This document shows positions 15,227 through 23,800 of a stretch of DNA of 34,438 nt, piece after piece. Below the pieces are notes generated by a model that had not been told where the DNA came from, did not search any database, and saw only the letters and a program-made list of their open reading frames with translations. How positions within the stretch are numbered: the first letter of the stretch is position 1; each line of letters starts with the position of its first letter. A program made the position numbers and the translations under genes. Source of the stretch: Anaerolineales bacterium (GTDB taxonomy: Bacteria > Chloroflexota > Anaerolineae > Anaerolineales > Villigracilaceae). The stretch is taken from assembly GCA_011389535.1 (NCBI GenBank), contig JAABUE010000014.1, positions 1-34,438 of the forward strand, in the 5' to 3' direction.

Positions 15227-16339
15227 TCAGTTCTCAGGCGTGAACGTCCAAGCCTGGTTTCCACTTGTTGTATCGAGTACTGCTAATGAAAACTCGGCTT
15301 GCATGGGCGCTACGATGATTTTATCCGTGCCGGCAACGGGTGAGGTATAGATCTGCCCACCCACCTGGCGCTGCCAGACGATCGCTCCCGCACTGTCTAC
15401 AGCGTAGACGGTACCGGACTCGGTTGCAAAGACAATATTTTCAGATATGACCAACGGGCTGCCGACAACCGGGCCATCCGGTTGGATGGACCAGGATTGG
15501 TTCCCGCTGTCAGCGTCGACAGCAAACAAGTTACCTTCCAGGTCGCCAAAATAGATACTCTGACCATCGCTTACGGGTCCACTCCAGACCCAGCCCTGCG
15601 TACTGGTCAAAAGCGTATCGGCCCCCGTAGCAGGATCCACTTTTACGATCGCCGAATCAAATGATCCGACATAAACATTCCCATCCGGACCGACAAGGGG
15701 TGTGCCCGGAGCCGCGCCGCCCAGATCGATGGCCGGCCAGGCGAACTCGTAGGTGTTCGGATCAATTGCATATAGATAATGATCCAGCGAGGCAACATAG
15801 ACCAGGTTACCGTCCGTGCTGGGTTGCGCCCAGAGTGCGCCGCCAAGGTTGATCCTTTGTAAAGCTGACCCAGAAGATCCATCCTGGAGGTCGAGAACAT
15901 AAAGAATGCCGTCCGAGTTGGGAGCAAAGACTTTATCATCCAGGATGAGAGCGCCGGCCACCCAACTGCTTCTGGCCTGTGTGAAGATCCATTTTTCAGC
16001 AGGGGTTCTGACGGTTTCGCTGCTTAGTAATTGCGACGGATCCAACGCTACCAGACGATGGTCTGAGCCAGCCGAGCCGATGATGATCGTTCCGTCTGGC
16101 GCAAGGACCGGCTGGGCGATAAACTGGAGGCTGTTGCTTGATTTGGCCGGATAACGCCAGATTTCTTTACCGTCCTCCAGATTGATGGCATACAAAAATT
16201 GCCCGGAGGCGAGATAAACTGTCTCGCCATCGCTGGCCAGTCCCGGCCAACTGTTGGTGAGTCCCTGGCCTGTACAGCCACTCAGCAATACAGCAGCCAG
16301 GGCTACTACAAGCACGAAAAGAATATTCTTCGATTTCAT
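15227..16339 (-). CDS. PQQ-type beta-propeller lipoprotein
   Basis: A 370-residue exported protein. The signal peptide MKSKNILFVLVVALAAVLLSGC ends in an LSGC lipobox with lipidated C22 (string split: basic start, hydrophobic core, LSGC). The rest is a propeller of repeated units such as LYAIDPNTYEF, LFAVDADSGNQSW and VYAVDSAGAIVWQ, resembling BamB and PQQ-like WD domains. The typical tryptophan-containing blade endings recur about seven times. It sits between yidD and yidC, where most bacteria have no gene, so an assisting role in membrane protein insertion or folding outside the membrane is conceivable (inference). AGGAG lies 14 bases before the ATG, overlapping the yidD stop, a long spacing. 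Confidence 0.88.
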   Translation of the reverse strand: MKSKNILFVLVVALAAVLLSGCTGQGLTNSWPGLASDGETVYLASGQFLYAINLEDGKEIWRYPAKSSNSLQFIAQPVLAPDGTIIIGSAGSDHRLVALDPSQLLSSETVRTPAEKWIFTQARSSWVAGALILDDKVFAPNSDGILYVLDLQDGSSGSALQRINLGGALWAQPSTDGNLVYVASLDHYLYAIDPNTYEFAWPAIDLGGAAPGTPLVGPDGNVYVGSFDSAIVKVDPATGADTLLTSTQGWVWSGPVSDGQSIYFGDLEGNLFAVDADSGNQSWSIQPDGPVVGSPLVISENIVFATESGTVYAVDSAGAIVWQRQVGGQIYTSPVAGTDKIIVAPMQAEFSLAVLDTTSGNQAWTFTPEN

Positions 16340-16355
16340 TGAGTTGAAATTTCTC

Positions 16356-16649
16356 CTAGGGGACAGGGTCATAGCCGCCATCATTAAAGGGATTGCAGCG
16401 CAACACCCTCCAGACGGCCATTATTGAGCCTTTCAGTGCACCATACTTGTAGATGGCCTGATATCCATAGTGGGAACAGGACGGATAAAACCGGCAGGTT
16501 CCCTCTGGCAGGCCACGCGAGATGGTCTTTTGATATAACCGAATCAAAGTCAATAACACCAGGCGCGCCCAGTTCCGCGGCGTGCGCGGCAGGTCACGCA
16601 TGCGCGGCTCATTCGGGTAATCGTCTGGCAAGTAAAACTCACGATCCAT
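16356..16649 (-). CDS. yidD: membrane protein insertion efficiency factor YidD
   Basis: About 97 residues. The core is the YidD family: [15 protein letters not shown], then [37 protein letters not shown]. YidD assists YidC at the inner membrane and is encoded next to rnpA in most bacteria. The N-terminus is about 20 residues longer than usual. The start is not certain: the ATG at 16649 overlaps the end of rnpA by 11 bases, and a GTG eight codons upstream is also possible; neither has a clear ribosome site, as expected for coupling to rnpA. Confidence 0.92.
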   Translation of the reverse strand: MDREFYLPDDYPNEPRMRDLPRTPRNWARLVLLTLIRLYQKTISRGLPEGTCRFYPSCSHYGYQAIYKYGALKGSIMAVWRVLRCNPFNDGGYDPVP

Positions 16650-16989
16650 TGGATAGAGGTATGATTTGAGCACGGTGCAGCAAACTTGTCAGCGCCTGGC
16701 GGATCTCCTGCAAGGAGGAAGCAGAAAGTGCGGGGCGAGCGATCAGGATCAGGTCCCATCCGGGGATTATTTGAGGTAACAATGGTCGCATCGCTTCTCG
16801 CAAGAGACGCTTGGCTCTGTTCCGCTGCACGGCCCCACCGACAGCCCGACCGGCTGTCACCCCCACACGCACCCTGGGCGCTTCACTGGCTTGTACCACC
16901 AACACAACAAACGGGTGGGCATAAGACTTACCTGTGCGCCGCACCCGCTTGAAATCAGTCGACCGGGTGAGGCGGAATTTGTGCTGCAC
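16639..16989 (-). CDS. rnpA: ribonuclease P protein component
   Basis: A 116-residue basic protein that binds RNase P RNA and helps cut the 5' leader from pre-tRNA. Seen: the N-terminal [20 protein letters not shown] stretch (20 residues), the central [13 protein letters not shown] motif that defines the family, and the [12 protein letters not shown] strand. The preferred start is the GTG at 16989 with GAGG five bases before it; another GTG lies two codons upstream but overlaps that GAGG. It follows rpmH by 96 bases and overlaps yidD. Confidence 0.93.
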   Translation of the reverse strand: MQHKFRLTRSTDFKRVRRTGKSYAHPFVVLVVQASEAPRVRVGVTAGRAVGGAVQRNRAKRLLREAMRPLLPQIIPGWDLILIARPALSASSLQEIRQALTSLLHRAQIIPLSNGS

Positions 16990-17085
16990 CCGCACCTCGA
17001 AATGCCAACTGTTCTGGTTGATTCAATGCATCACACTGGGGGTAACGAAACGACTCCGCCTCGCAGGTCAAACCGGCTGGCGATC

Positions 17086-17256
17086 CTACCACCGCACCTT
17101 TTTGACATGTTCGTTGGCTTTTGTTGCCAAGCGAATACGACCGCGTAAGCGGCGGCGCTTAAGCACATTGCGCCCATCGGCGGATTTCATTCGCTTGCGA
17201 AAGCCATGTACGCGCACGCGGCGGCGAATTTTAGGTTGATACGTTCTTTTCGGCAT
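17086..17256 (-). CDS. rpmH: 50S ribosomal protein L34
   Basis: A 56-residue, extremely basic protein: [20 protein letters not shown] opens the chain, and the L34 signature [19 protein letters not shown] follows. It is slightly longer than the common 44-47 residue form. AAGGAAAG precedes the ATG at 17256. The gene heads the rpmH-rnpA-yidD-lipoprotein-yidC-khpB operon and is driven by a near-consensus promoter 69 bases upstream. Confidence 0.96.
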   Translation of the reverse strand: MPKRTYQPKIRRRVRVHGFRKRMKSADGRNVLKRRRLRGRIRLATKANEHVKKVRW

Positions 17257-17324
17257 ATACTTTCCTTTATATAAAAGATAATTGCGTTTCCCAAGGTTGG
17301 GACCAATTGTTGAAGTGGCACGGT

Positions 17325-17353
17325 ATTATACCGTAACGCTTATTATCGGTCAA
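17325..17353 (-). promoter_or_regulatory. sigma-70 promoter of the rpmH operon
   Basis: On the minus strand TTGACC (17353-17348) and a perfect TATAAT (17330-17325) are separated by exactly 17 bases. Transcription should start near 17318 and give a leader of about 60 bases before rpmH. It is the best promoter in the window, as expected for a ribosomal protein gene. Confidence 0.88.
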
Positions 17354-17381
17354 ACTGGAATCTCAGGTAATGAGAGCAGCA

Positions 17382-18053
17382 TTAATCTCTGACGGGAGCC
17401 AATAATGCGGCTAACTGGCGGGCGCCATCGGAATCGGTGACCGCCAGGACTTCATCGTCCTTTTGGAAGGTAGTATCCCCGCGCGGCAGGGTGACCTTGC
17501 CGTCCCGGATGATAGCAGCGATGACACATTCATCCGGCAGGCCAAGATCTTTCAGGGCGACGCCGATTGCCTTAGCGCCCGGCGGAACTTTTTCTTCCAC
17601 CAGCGAATAGCGGCCACGACGTAGCTTGAGTAATGTCATCATATCCCCCATGGACATTTCCTCCTGGATCAGGCTGGCGAATACGTTGGCCTGATTGAGG
17701 GCAACATCCACATGAAACTCCCCATTGAACAGCCAGGCGTTGCGCGGATTATTAACCCGCGCAATCGTGCGCGGCACACCGAACATCTCCCGCGCCAGGA
17801 AACACAGCGCCAGGTTGGCCGTGTCATCCGACATACAGGCTGCAACCACGTTCGCTTTGCGAATGCCGGCATGCTCCAAAACCGCCGGGTCAGTAGGATT
17901 GCCTTCGTAAATTGCCTCAGTAGGCAGTTCTTGATGCAAGCGGGTCAACATTTCGCGGCGATGTTCTACTACAAGCACCTTATGCTCGCCGGAGAGCAGA
18001 ACCAGCGCTAATTGAGAACCTGTCCGTCCACCACCAGCAATAATGACAAACAT
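17382..18053 (-). CDS. TrkA/RCK-type potassium regulator (second copy)
   Basis: A 223-residue cytoplasmic protein with an N-terminal TrkA-N/RCK domain (1-135), nucleotide loop IIAGGGRTGSQLA, and a C-terminal RCK_C domain (about 145-215; VALKDLGLPDECVIAAIIRD, GDTTFQKDDEVLAV). Such proteins gate Trk/Ktr potassium channels or transporters in response to NAD(H), ATP or cyclic di-nucleotides. The acidic residue at the end of strand 2 is E in VVEHRREM. The ATG follows the stop of the first TrkA copy without a gap, with GGAGG five bases upstream. No TrkH/KtrB pore gene is nearby, so the partner may be the KimA-like transporter or a channel encoded elsewhere. Confidence 0.9.
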   Translation of the reverse strand: MFVIIAGGGRTGSQLALVLLSGEHKVLVVEHRREMLTRLHQELPTEAIYEGNPTDPAVLEHAGIRKANVVAACMSDDTANLALCFLAREMFGVPRTIARVNNPRNAWLFNGEFHVDVALNQANVFASLIQEEMSMGDMMTLLKLRRGRYSLVEEKVPPGAKAIGVALKDLGLPDECVIAAIIRDGKVTLPRGDTTFQKDDEVLAVTDSDGARQLAALLAPVRD

Positions 18054-18716
18054 CTAGGCCTCCTTTCCTGAAACCAACTGAGAACGCAAAGTTTTGATTC
18101 CGGCAAAGGTGGCGCTGACATTGAGCAGATCGCCAGCCTGTAGGACTGTCTCAGTATTCGGTAAAAGGGCGCGACCGGCCCGGGTCAGGGCAACGGGCAG
18201 ACAGTCCGGGTTGTCTCGAAGCAGCTCGCCCAGGGGCTTTTCATCCCAGGCGGGAGAGATCATCATTTCGTAGACTTCCACTTCCCCGTTCCCGGCAGAG
18301 AATAACGTGCGGAAGGACGGATCGACCAGCAACTCTTGAATGCGTTGTGCGCCCCAACTGGTTGAGCTGACGACCTGATGACCGAAAGCTTCCAGCACGG
18401 GCAACATGGCAGGGTCATAGTTGCGTGCAACTACGATCGGCACCTTATATACCACGTGTGCAATATGAGCAACAACCGCGTTGAGTGTGTCTGAATTGGT
18501 TACGGCTGCTAAGCCGTCCGCTTCGCTGATCCCGGCGCGCTCCAGCATCTGTTCGACCAGCACGTCACCTTCGATGGTCCGGCCACGGAACTCGGAGGGA
18601 AGCCCGTTGAGGGCCTCGCGGTTCTTATCGATAACGACAACCTTGTGTCCGTTTTTATACAGGCGAAAGGCCAGTTCAGAACCGACCCGTCCGCATCCAA
18701 TCACAAAGAAGTTCAT
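18054..18716 (-). CDS. TrkA/RCK-type potassium regulator (first copy)
   Basis: A 220-residue protein with the TrkA-N loop FFVIGCGRVGSELA, the strand-2 aspartate of VVVIDKNREAL that binds the ribose of NAD, and a C-terminal RCK_C domain (about 140-215, EKPLGELLRDNPDCLPVALT). It is a diverged paralogue of the gene that follows it directly; the two may form a mixed ring. The start at 18716 is preferred over one two codons upstream because GGAG lies seven bases before it. It follows the KimA-like gene by 31 bases. Confidence 0.9.
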   Translation of the reverse strand: MNFFVIGCGRVGSELAFRLYKNGHKVVVIDKNREALNGLPSEFRGRTIEGDVLVEQMLERAGISEADGLAAVTNSDTLNAVVAHIAHVVYKVPIVVARNYDPAMLPVLEAFGHQVVSSTSWGAQRIQELLVDPSFRTLFSAGNGEVEVYEMMISPAWDEKPLGELLRDNPDCLPVALTRAGRALLPNTETVLQAGDLLNVSATFAGIKTLRSQLVSGKEA

Positions 18717-18747
18717 AAACATTCTCCTTCGAAAAACTGCCGATAAC

Positions 18748-20694
18748 TCAGAATACCTGGTAAGGCACGTTGGTTACGACGACACCCGGTTTGGAAAGCA
18801 GCTCGCTGCGCAGTAACTTGGCCGTCTGCATATGTAAGAGAGAATGCCAGCGTTCAGCCGGGACAAACTCAGGTACTACAATCGTAATGGTCTCGTTCGG
18901 TTGTCGCTGGGCAATGATCTCTTCGAGATAGCCAAGCAAGGGTTCCAGAAAGAGCCGGTAGGGTGAGTCCACTATGACCAGGCGCGTGCCTTCTCCCCAC
19001 TTCTCCCATCTTCGTTTAACCTTTTCGGTCTCAACCGGGTCTATCGAAATATGGACCGCCGTGACATCGTTCGAGAGCAAACGCGCATAGCGCAGCGCCT
19101 CCAGCGATCCCTGGTGCACGCCGCTGAGCGGCAGGATCACACGGTGACGAACGGCCTGTGGAGGCGGGCCCCCAAACTTTTCCAGCGAGAGACGGTTTGC
19201 CAAATTGCGGTAGTGACGGTTGATCATCTGGAGCATGACCACCAACAACGGGATCAAAAGCAAGACAACCCAGGCCCCGTCCCGGAATTTTGTAACTGCA
19301 AAAATCACCATGACAACCGCAGTACAAAAGGCGCCAAAGCCGTTAGCAAACATCTTGGTTTGCCAGTTTTTCTCGTAGTGCAGAGTAGATCCGGATTCGA
19401 CCAGTTCATCTTCGGGCTTCAACTTCCCGCTTTTCCACCAACGACGAGCCATTCCGAACTGTGCCAGGGTAAAAGAGAGAAACACGCCAATCGCATACAG
19501 GGGGATCAATCGCGTTACGCTGGCCTGGAAAATCACGATCAGCACGGAAGCTATCAATGCCAGGCTGACAATGCCATAGGAATACACCAGGCGGCTGCCG
19601 CGATAGGTCAACTGTCGCGGCAGAAAACCGTCCTTTGCCATCAGTGCGCCCAGGCGCGGGAAACCGGCAAAAGCGGTGTTTGCTGCCAGGATCAATATTA
19701 CGGTAGTCGCTAAAATGATCGCCAGGTACAAAATTCCCTGCCCATTGAATATCGTCCGGGCCAATTGCGAAATGACAGTCTCCTGCTCGGAGGGCACGGC
19801 ATGCACTTTCCCGGTCAGGAAGGAGATGCCGATGAACAGGGTGCTCAAGATTGCGGCCATATAGATCAGGGTAATGCCTGCATTCTTGCTGCGTGGTTCT
19901 TTAAAGGCCGTGATGCCATTGGAAATGGCTTCGATCCCGGTCAGCGCTGCGGTGCCGCTGGAAAAGGCATGCAAGATCAGGAAAGGTGTGATCGCAGCCA
20001 GGGGGCCGAGCGTTTCAAGAGGTGGCGGGTCAACCACCCCGCCCAAGGAGCCGAAGAAATAGCGTATCAGACCGGTCCCAACCAACGCGTACAGCATGAT
20101 GATGAAGAAATAGCTGGGAATAGCAATGGCCGTCCCGGATTCGCGCACGCCGCGCAGGTTGATCAGCGTGATCAAGAACACTGCTGTAACGGCAATAGGC
20201 ACCCGGTATGGATGCAAAGCAGGAAAGGCTGAAACAATTTGCGCCGCACCCGAGGAGATCGAAACGGAAACCGTCAGGATATAATCCGTCAACAGGGCGG
20301 AAGCCGCGATTAGAGCGTAAAACCTGCCCAGGTTGTCGTGGGCAACGATATAAGCCCCGCCACCATCCGGGTAGGCATGGATCACCTGTTCGTATGAAAG
20401 CGCCACGATGACCAGCAATACCACAATCGCGATGGAAATCGGGAATACATAACCGAAGGCAATCGTCCCGGCGGCGGCCAGGATGACCAGCATTTCCTGG
20501 GTGGCGTAAGCTGTTGACGAAAGGGCGTCCGATGCAAAAACTGCCAGACCAATACCCTTGCCAATCGTTTGGTGCGGTGCATCCGCCGTTGAAAGCGGAC
20601 GTCCAATTAACCAGTGTCTGAGCGAGCGGGGTGGCGTATAACCTGCCTCGCGGTGCATAATCGAATCTCGGGTGGGTTCTTCAAAATTTTGCAT
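18748..20694 (-). CDS. KimA-like APC-superfamily transporter, likely potassium importer
   Basis: A 648-residue protein with about 12 membrane segments (residues 45-480) and a C-terminal cytosolic domain of about 150 residues resembling the USP-like fold (HRVILPLSGVHQGSLEALRY). Blocks such as GRPLSTADAP, FASDALSSTAYATQEML, HAYPDGGGAYIVAHDNLG, LLTDYILTVSVSISSG and ITLINLRGVRESG match KimA (YdaO) of Bacillus, a proton-coupled K+ importer inhibited by c-di-AMP. Other members of this APC branch are annotated as amino-acid permeases, so the substrate is not certain; the two TrkA/RCK genes that follow support potassium. AAGG lies four bases before the ATG. A perfect palindrome lies 26 bases upstream. 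Confidence 0.87.
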   Translation of the reverse strand: MQNFEEPTRDSIMHREAGYTPPRSLRHWLIGRPLSTADAPHQTIGKGIGLAVFASDALSSTAYATQEMLVILAAAGTIAFGYVFPISIAIVVLLVIVALSYEQVIHAYPDGGGAYIVAHDNLGRFYALIAASALLTDYILTVSVSISSGAAQIVSAFPALHPYRVPIAVTAVFLITLINLRGVRESGTAIAIPSYFFIIMLYALVGTGLIRYFFGSLGGVVDPPPLETLGPLAAITPFLILHAFSSGTAALTGIEAISNGITAFKEPRSKNAGITLIYMAAILSTLFIGISFLTGKVHAVPSEQETVISQLARTIFNGQGILYLAIILATTVILILAANTAFAGFPRLGALMAKDGFLPRQLTYRGSRLVYSYGIVSLALIASVLIVIFQASVTRLIPLYAIGVFLSFTLAQFGMARRWWKSGKLKPEDELVESGSTLHYEKNWQTKMFANGFGAFCTAVVMVIFAVTKFRDGAWVVLLLIPLLVVMLQMINRHYRNLANRLSLEKFGGPPPQAVRHRVILPLSGVHQGSLEALRYARLLSNDVTAVHISIDPVETEKVKRRWEKWGEGTRLVIVDSPYRLFLEPLLGYLEEIIAQRQPNETITIVVPEFVPAERWHSLLHMQTAKLLRSELLSKPGVVVTNVPYQVF

Positions 20695-20719
20695 ACAGCC
20701 TTCAATCTAACTTACGCTC

Positions 20720-20732
20720 TCACATTATGTGA
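20720..20732. promoter_or_regulatory. palindromic operator candidate before the KimA-like gene
   Basis: TCACATTATGTGA (20720-20732) is a perfect 6-1-6 palindrome. It includes the only -10-like box of this gap (CATAAT on the minus strand) and lies 26 bases before the start codon, so a bound repressor would block transcription. The half sites are in the opposite order to a CRP site (TGTGA-N6-TCACA). Confidence 0.4.
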
Positions 20733-20752
20733 AACTGATAAGTTACCAGACA

Positions 20753-20781
20753 CAAAAAGACGCTCCCGCATGGCGAGAGCG
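20753..20781 (-). terminator. Rho-independent terminator after the large sensor kinase
   Basis: On the minus strand CGCTCTCGC-CAT-GCGGGAGCG (nine pairs with one T-G pair, three-base loop, 20781-20761) is followed by TCTTTTTGTG. It lies 28 bases after the kinase stop and separates the kinase from the potassium operon. Confidence 0.85.
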
Positions 20782-20809
20782 AAGGCGAATTATATACCAT
20801 ATTTGTCAG

Positions 20810-23800
20810 TTATGCAGCCTTGCTCTCTTTGGGCCGCTCGATTGGGACTTGAAGGTAGAACGTGCTCCCCTTCCCTTCTTCACTCTCAACCCACACGCGC
20901 CCGCCATGGCGCTCCGCAATAGACCGGACGATGGCCAGCCCAAGCCCGGTGCCAGCTCGCGTGCGGGCTTCACGCGCTTTGCCGCGATAGAACTTTTCAA
21001 ATAAGCGCGCCATATCTTCGGGCGCTATCCCAATCCCGGTATCCTGGATTTCAAACACCAGGATATTCTCCAGGGTGCGCACGCGGACGAAAACCTGCCC
21101 GCCTTCAGAAGTGTACTTAATTGCGTTCTCGACCAGATTATAAATTGCCTGATGGAAGAGAGCAGGATCGGCGTCGATATGATCGGGTAAGTCTTTTGGC
21201 AGTTCGAGGCTGAGGTCAATTTCTTTCTGGCTGGCCTGTATCTGTAGCGTACCGGTCACCTTTTCCAGCACATCTAGGATCGAGATAGGTTCCAGCTGCA
21301 AGTCGACGCCCAGTTCGATACGGCCCAGGTCAAGCAAATCATTGACCAGGTGCGCCATATTTTCCACCCCGGTGATGATCTTGCCGACGTAACTCTGTTG
21401 CTGCTCATTGAGTTCGCCGACCATATCCATCATGGTGGCGTATCCGCGCATAAGCGTGAGCGGGGAACGCAAATCGTGGCTGACGGTGGAAACAAACTCG
21501 GACTTAAGCGCATCCAACTCTTTAAAGCGGGTGACATCCCGCAGGATGCATACCCGCCCCACCCGCTGACCATCTGCCACGACCGATGAAGCAGTTGCCA
21601 GGTAAGTACGTCCATCGGGCAAGAGCACTTCAACTGATTGTTTCTCGCCGGCTGCATTTAACAGATTAAGCAGGGGCTTTTGCTGGATCAAGCGCTGCGT
21701 CGGCTGTCCCTCACTCTTTACCAACCTGGTACCAAGCGCTTGCTCGGCAGCAGCATTTGCCAAAAGTAGGCGGTTCCGCGGGTCGGTCACGAGCACCGGA
21801 TCGGGCGAGGAGTTCAGAATGGCCTCCAGCTGGCGGCGGCTGATCTCCACATTGAGGAACAAGTGCGTATTCGCTGCGGCCAGGGAGGCCTGCCCGGCAA
21901 GGGTCGAGATGTAACGAACATCGCCTTCCGAAAAGGCATGGGGCAGATCATACCCAACCCACAAGACACCGTAATAGCGATTCTTGTGACGCAACGCGAC
22001 CGCCATCAGCGATGCCGGGTGGGGGGCGTTTGGGTCCAGTTCCAGGTTGCGCTCACGTGCGACGTTCGGCCAGACGAGATGATCCCGTTTTTCCGCCAGG
22101 TTCAGGATTTGTTCATCCAAATGCGCATAAGTATCACGCGACTCCCCTGCTGAAAACCATGAAGGCAACTCGATTGGCGTTTCAGGCAACAATTGCGGTG
22201 AAAACACCACCCGTGCTGCGCTGGCGCCTCCAACCAGGGCCGCATCCAGGACCGGCTTGAAGGCTTCTCCCATTTCCAGCGTGGAGGCAACTCCCTGGCT
22301 CACAACCAGCAGCCTGTTCAGCTCCTCCATGCGATCTTGCAAGCTGACGCGCATCTGCTCAAAGGCGCGTCCCAGTTGCCCGACTTCGTCTTCACCCTCA
22401 AACTGCAAAGGACGATCCAACTGGCCCTGTGAAATACGGTCGGCTTCGGTGGCTAATTTTTGCAGGGAGCGCGTGACCACCCGCAAGCCAAGCCGTAAGC
22501 TGATCAAAGCAAATACGGCCAGGATGACCAGCATCACCGAAAGCGGCAATGCAATTTCAAGCGCCAGCTGCTGGGTCTGTTGGGCAGGGATGGTCAGCAC
22601 AATTGCCCAGGCGCGCCCGGCGACCGGCTGGTAATAAACCATCTGCCGGGTACCGTCGGAGGCGGTGTCATCGTAGAACAGCGGCTGATCCCCTTGCCGG
22701 CCTGCATAAGCGGTTCGGATCAGGGCCGCATCCGGGTGGTACAAGATCATTCCATTATCATCCAACAAAATGCCGGTACCGTCCATCTCGGTCATAGAAC
22801 TGAGACTTTGAATGAGGGGCTGGGTTAGCGGGTTGATACCCAGGTTTGTGCGGCCGAGTAAAACCCGCTGGGTCTGACCGGCGCTGTCTTTGACCGCAAC
22901 GATAAACGAGACCCTTGCCACACCGCCGATCTCCTCGGGAGGAATGGAGTATATCTGGCTGGGTACGTCACTGAGGGCAAAGGCTATCCCGGCGTCTTCT
23001 TCGGGGAACAACGTAAACGACTGGCAAGCATTAACAGGATAACAGCCCAGCACCGCGCGGGTGGTCGCGTCCAGTACAAGAGCCTGGTCAAAATATGGCA
23101 CTGCCTGGAACTGCTCGCCCAGCAAAGCGGACAAGTCGGGGTCGGCTGCCTCCAGTAAGCGCGGACTTGAGGCGATCTGCTCTGCCAGGTTTTGCCCGGT
23201 CTCCAGGAAGAACGGCACGCTTTGCGAAGCCATCTGCGCCGTGCTGCTCAAACGGTCTCTGAGCATGCGCCGGGCTGCGTTGCCGGCCACGATCCAATCC
23301 CCGATCAGAAGCGTCACCAATAACAGCAGGATAAAAACTCCCGTACCGAAGACGAAACGTGCCTCCAGGCTGCGCTCTGCGGGTGAGGCTTGTACCTCCC
23401 GTTGCCCGCCCCATGCGGATGGAAAAGCGGCAGATATGATCTGGGCGACCAGCCCGGCCACCAGCATCTCCCCCGCGAAGGCCAGCGTCACAGCGCCTAC
23501 GTTGCTCAGCGCGTAATCCAACCTGACTGTTGCTTCGCCTGAGATAGCAAAATATGAACCAAGCACGTACAAAACAATTTGGAGCGGGATCAATAACATG
23601 ACTGCAAACAGGGGCTGGCGCAGGATGCGGAACAACGCAGTTCGGTAACGCTGGCGGATGGCTGCCGAGAATATAGCGCCCAATAGCGCGGTCTCCAGCA
23701 TGGTGAACAGACTGTGCGTATCCCACAGTCCGCGCAGCAGGCCCGTCAGGCCGCCTACCAGGGCCGCTCCGACCGGTCCAAGCAGCCCGGCAGCTAAAGT

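Noticed and set aside
20695-20809. c-di-AMP (ydaO) riboswitch before the KimA-like gene
   Set aside because: The gap is only 115 bases, is largely taken up by the kinase terminator and a promoter region, and no ydaO-type conserved core is seen.
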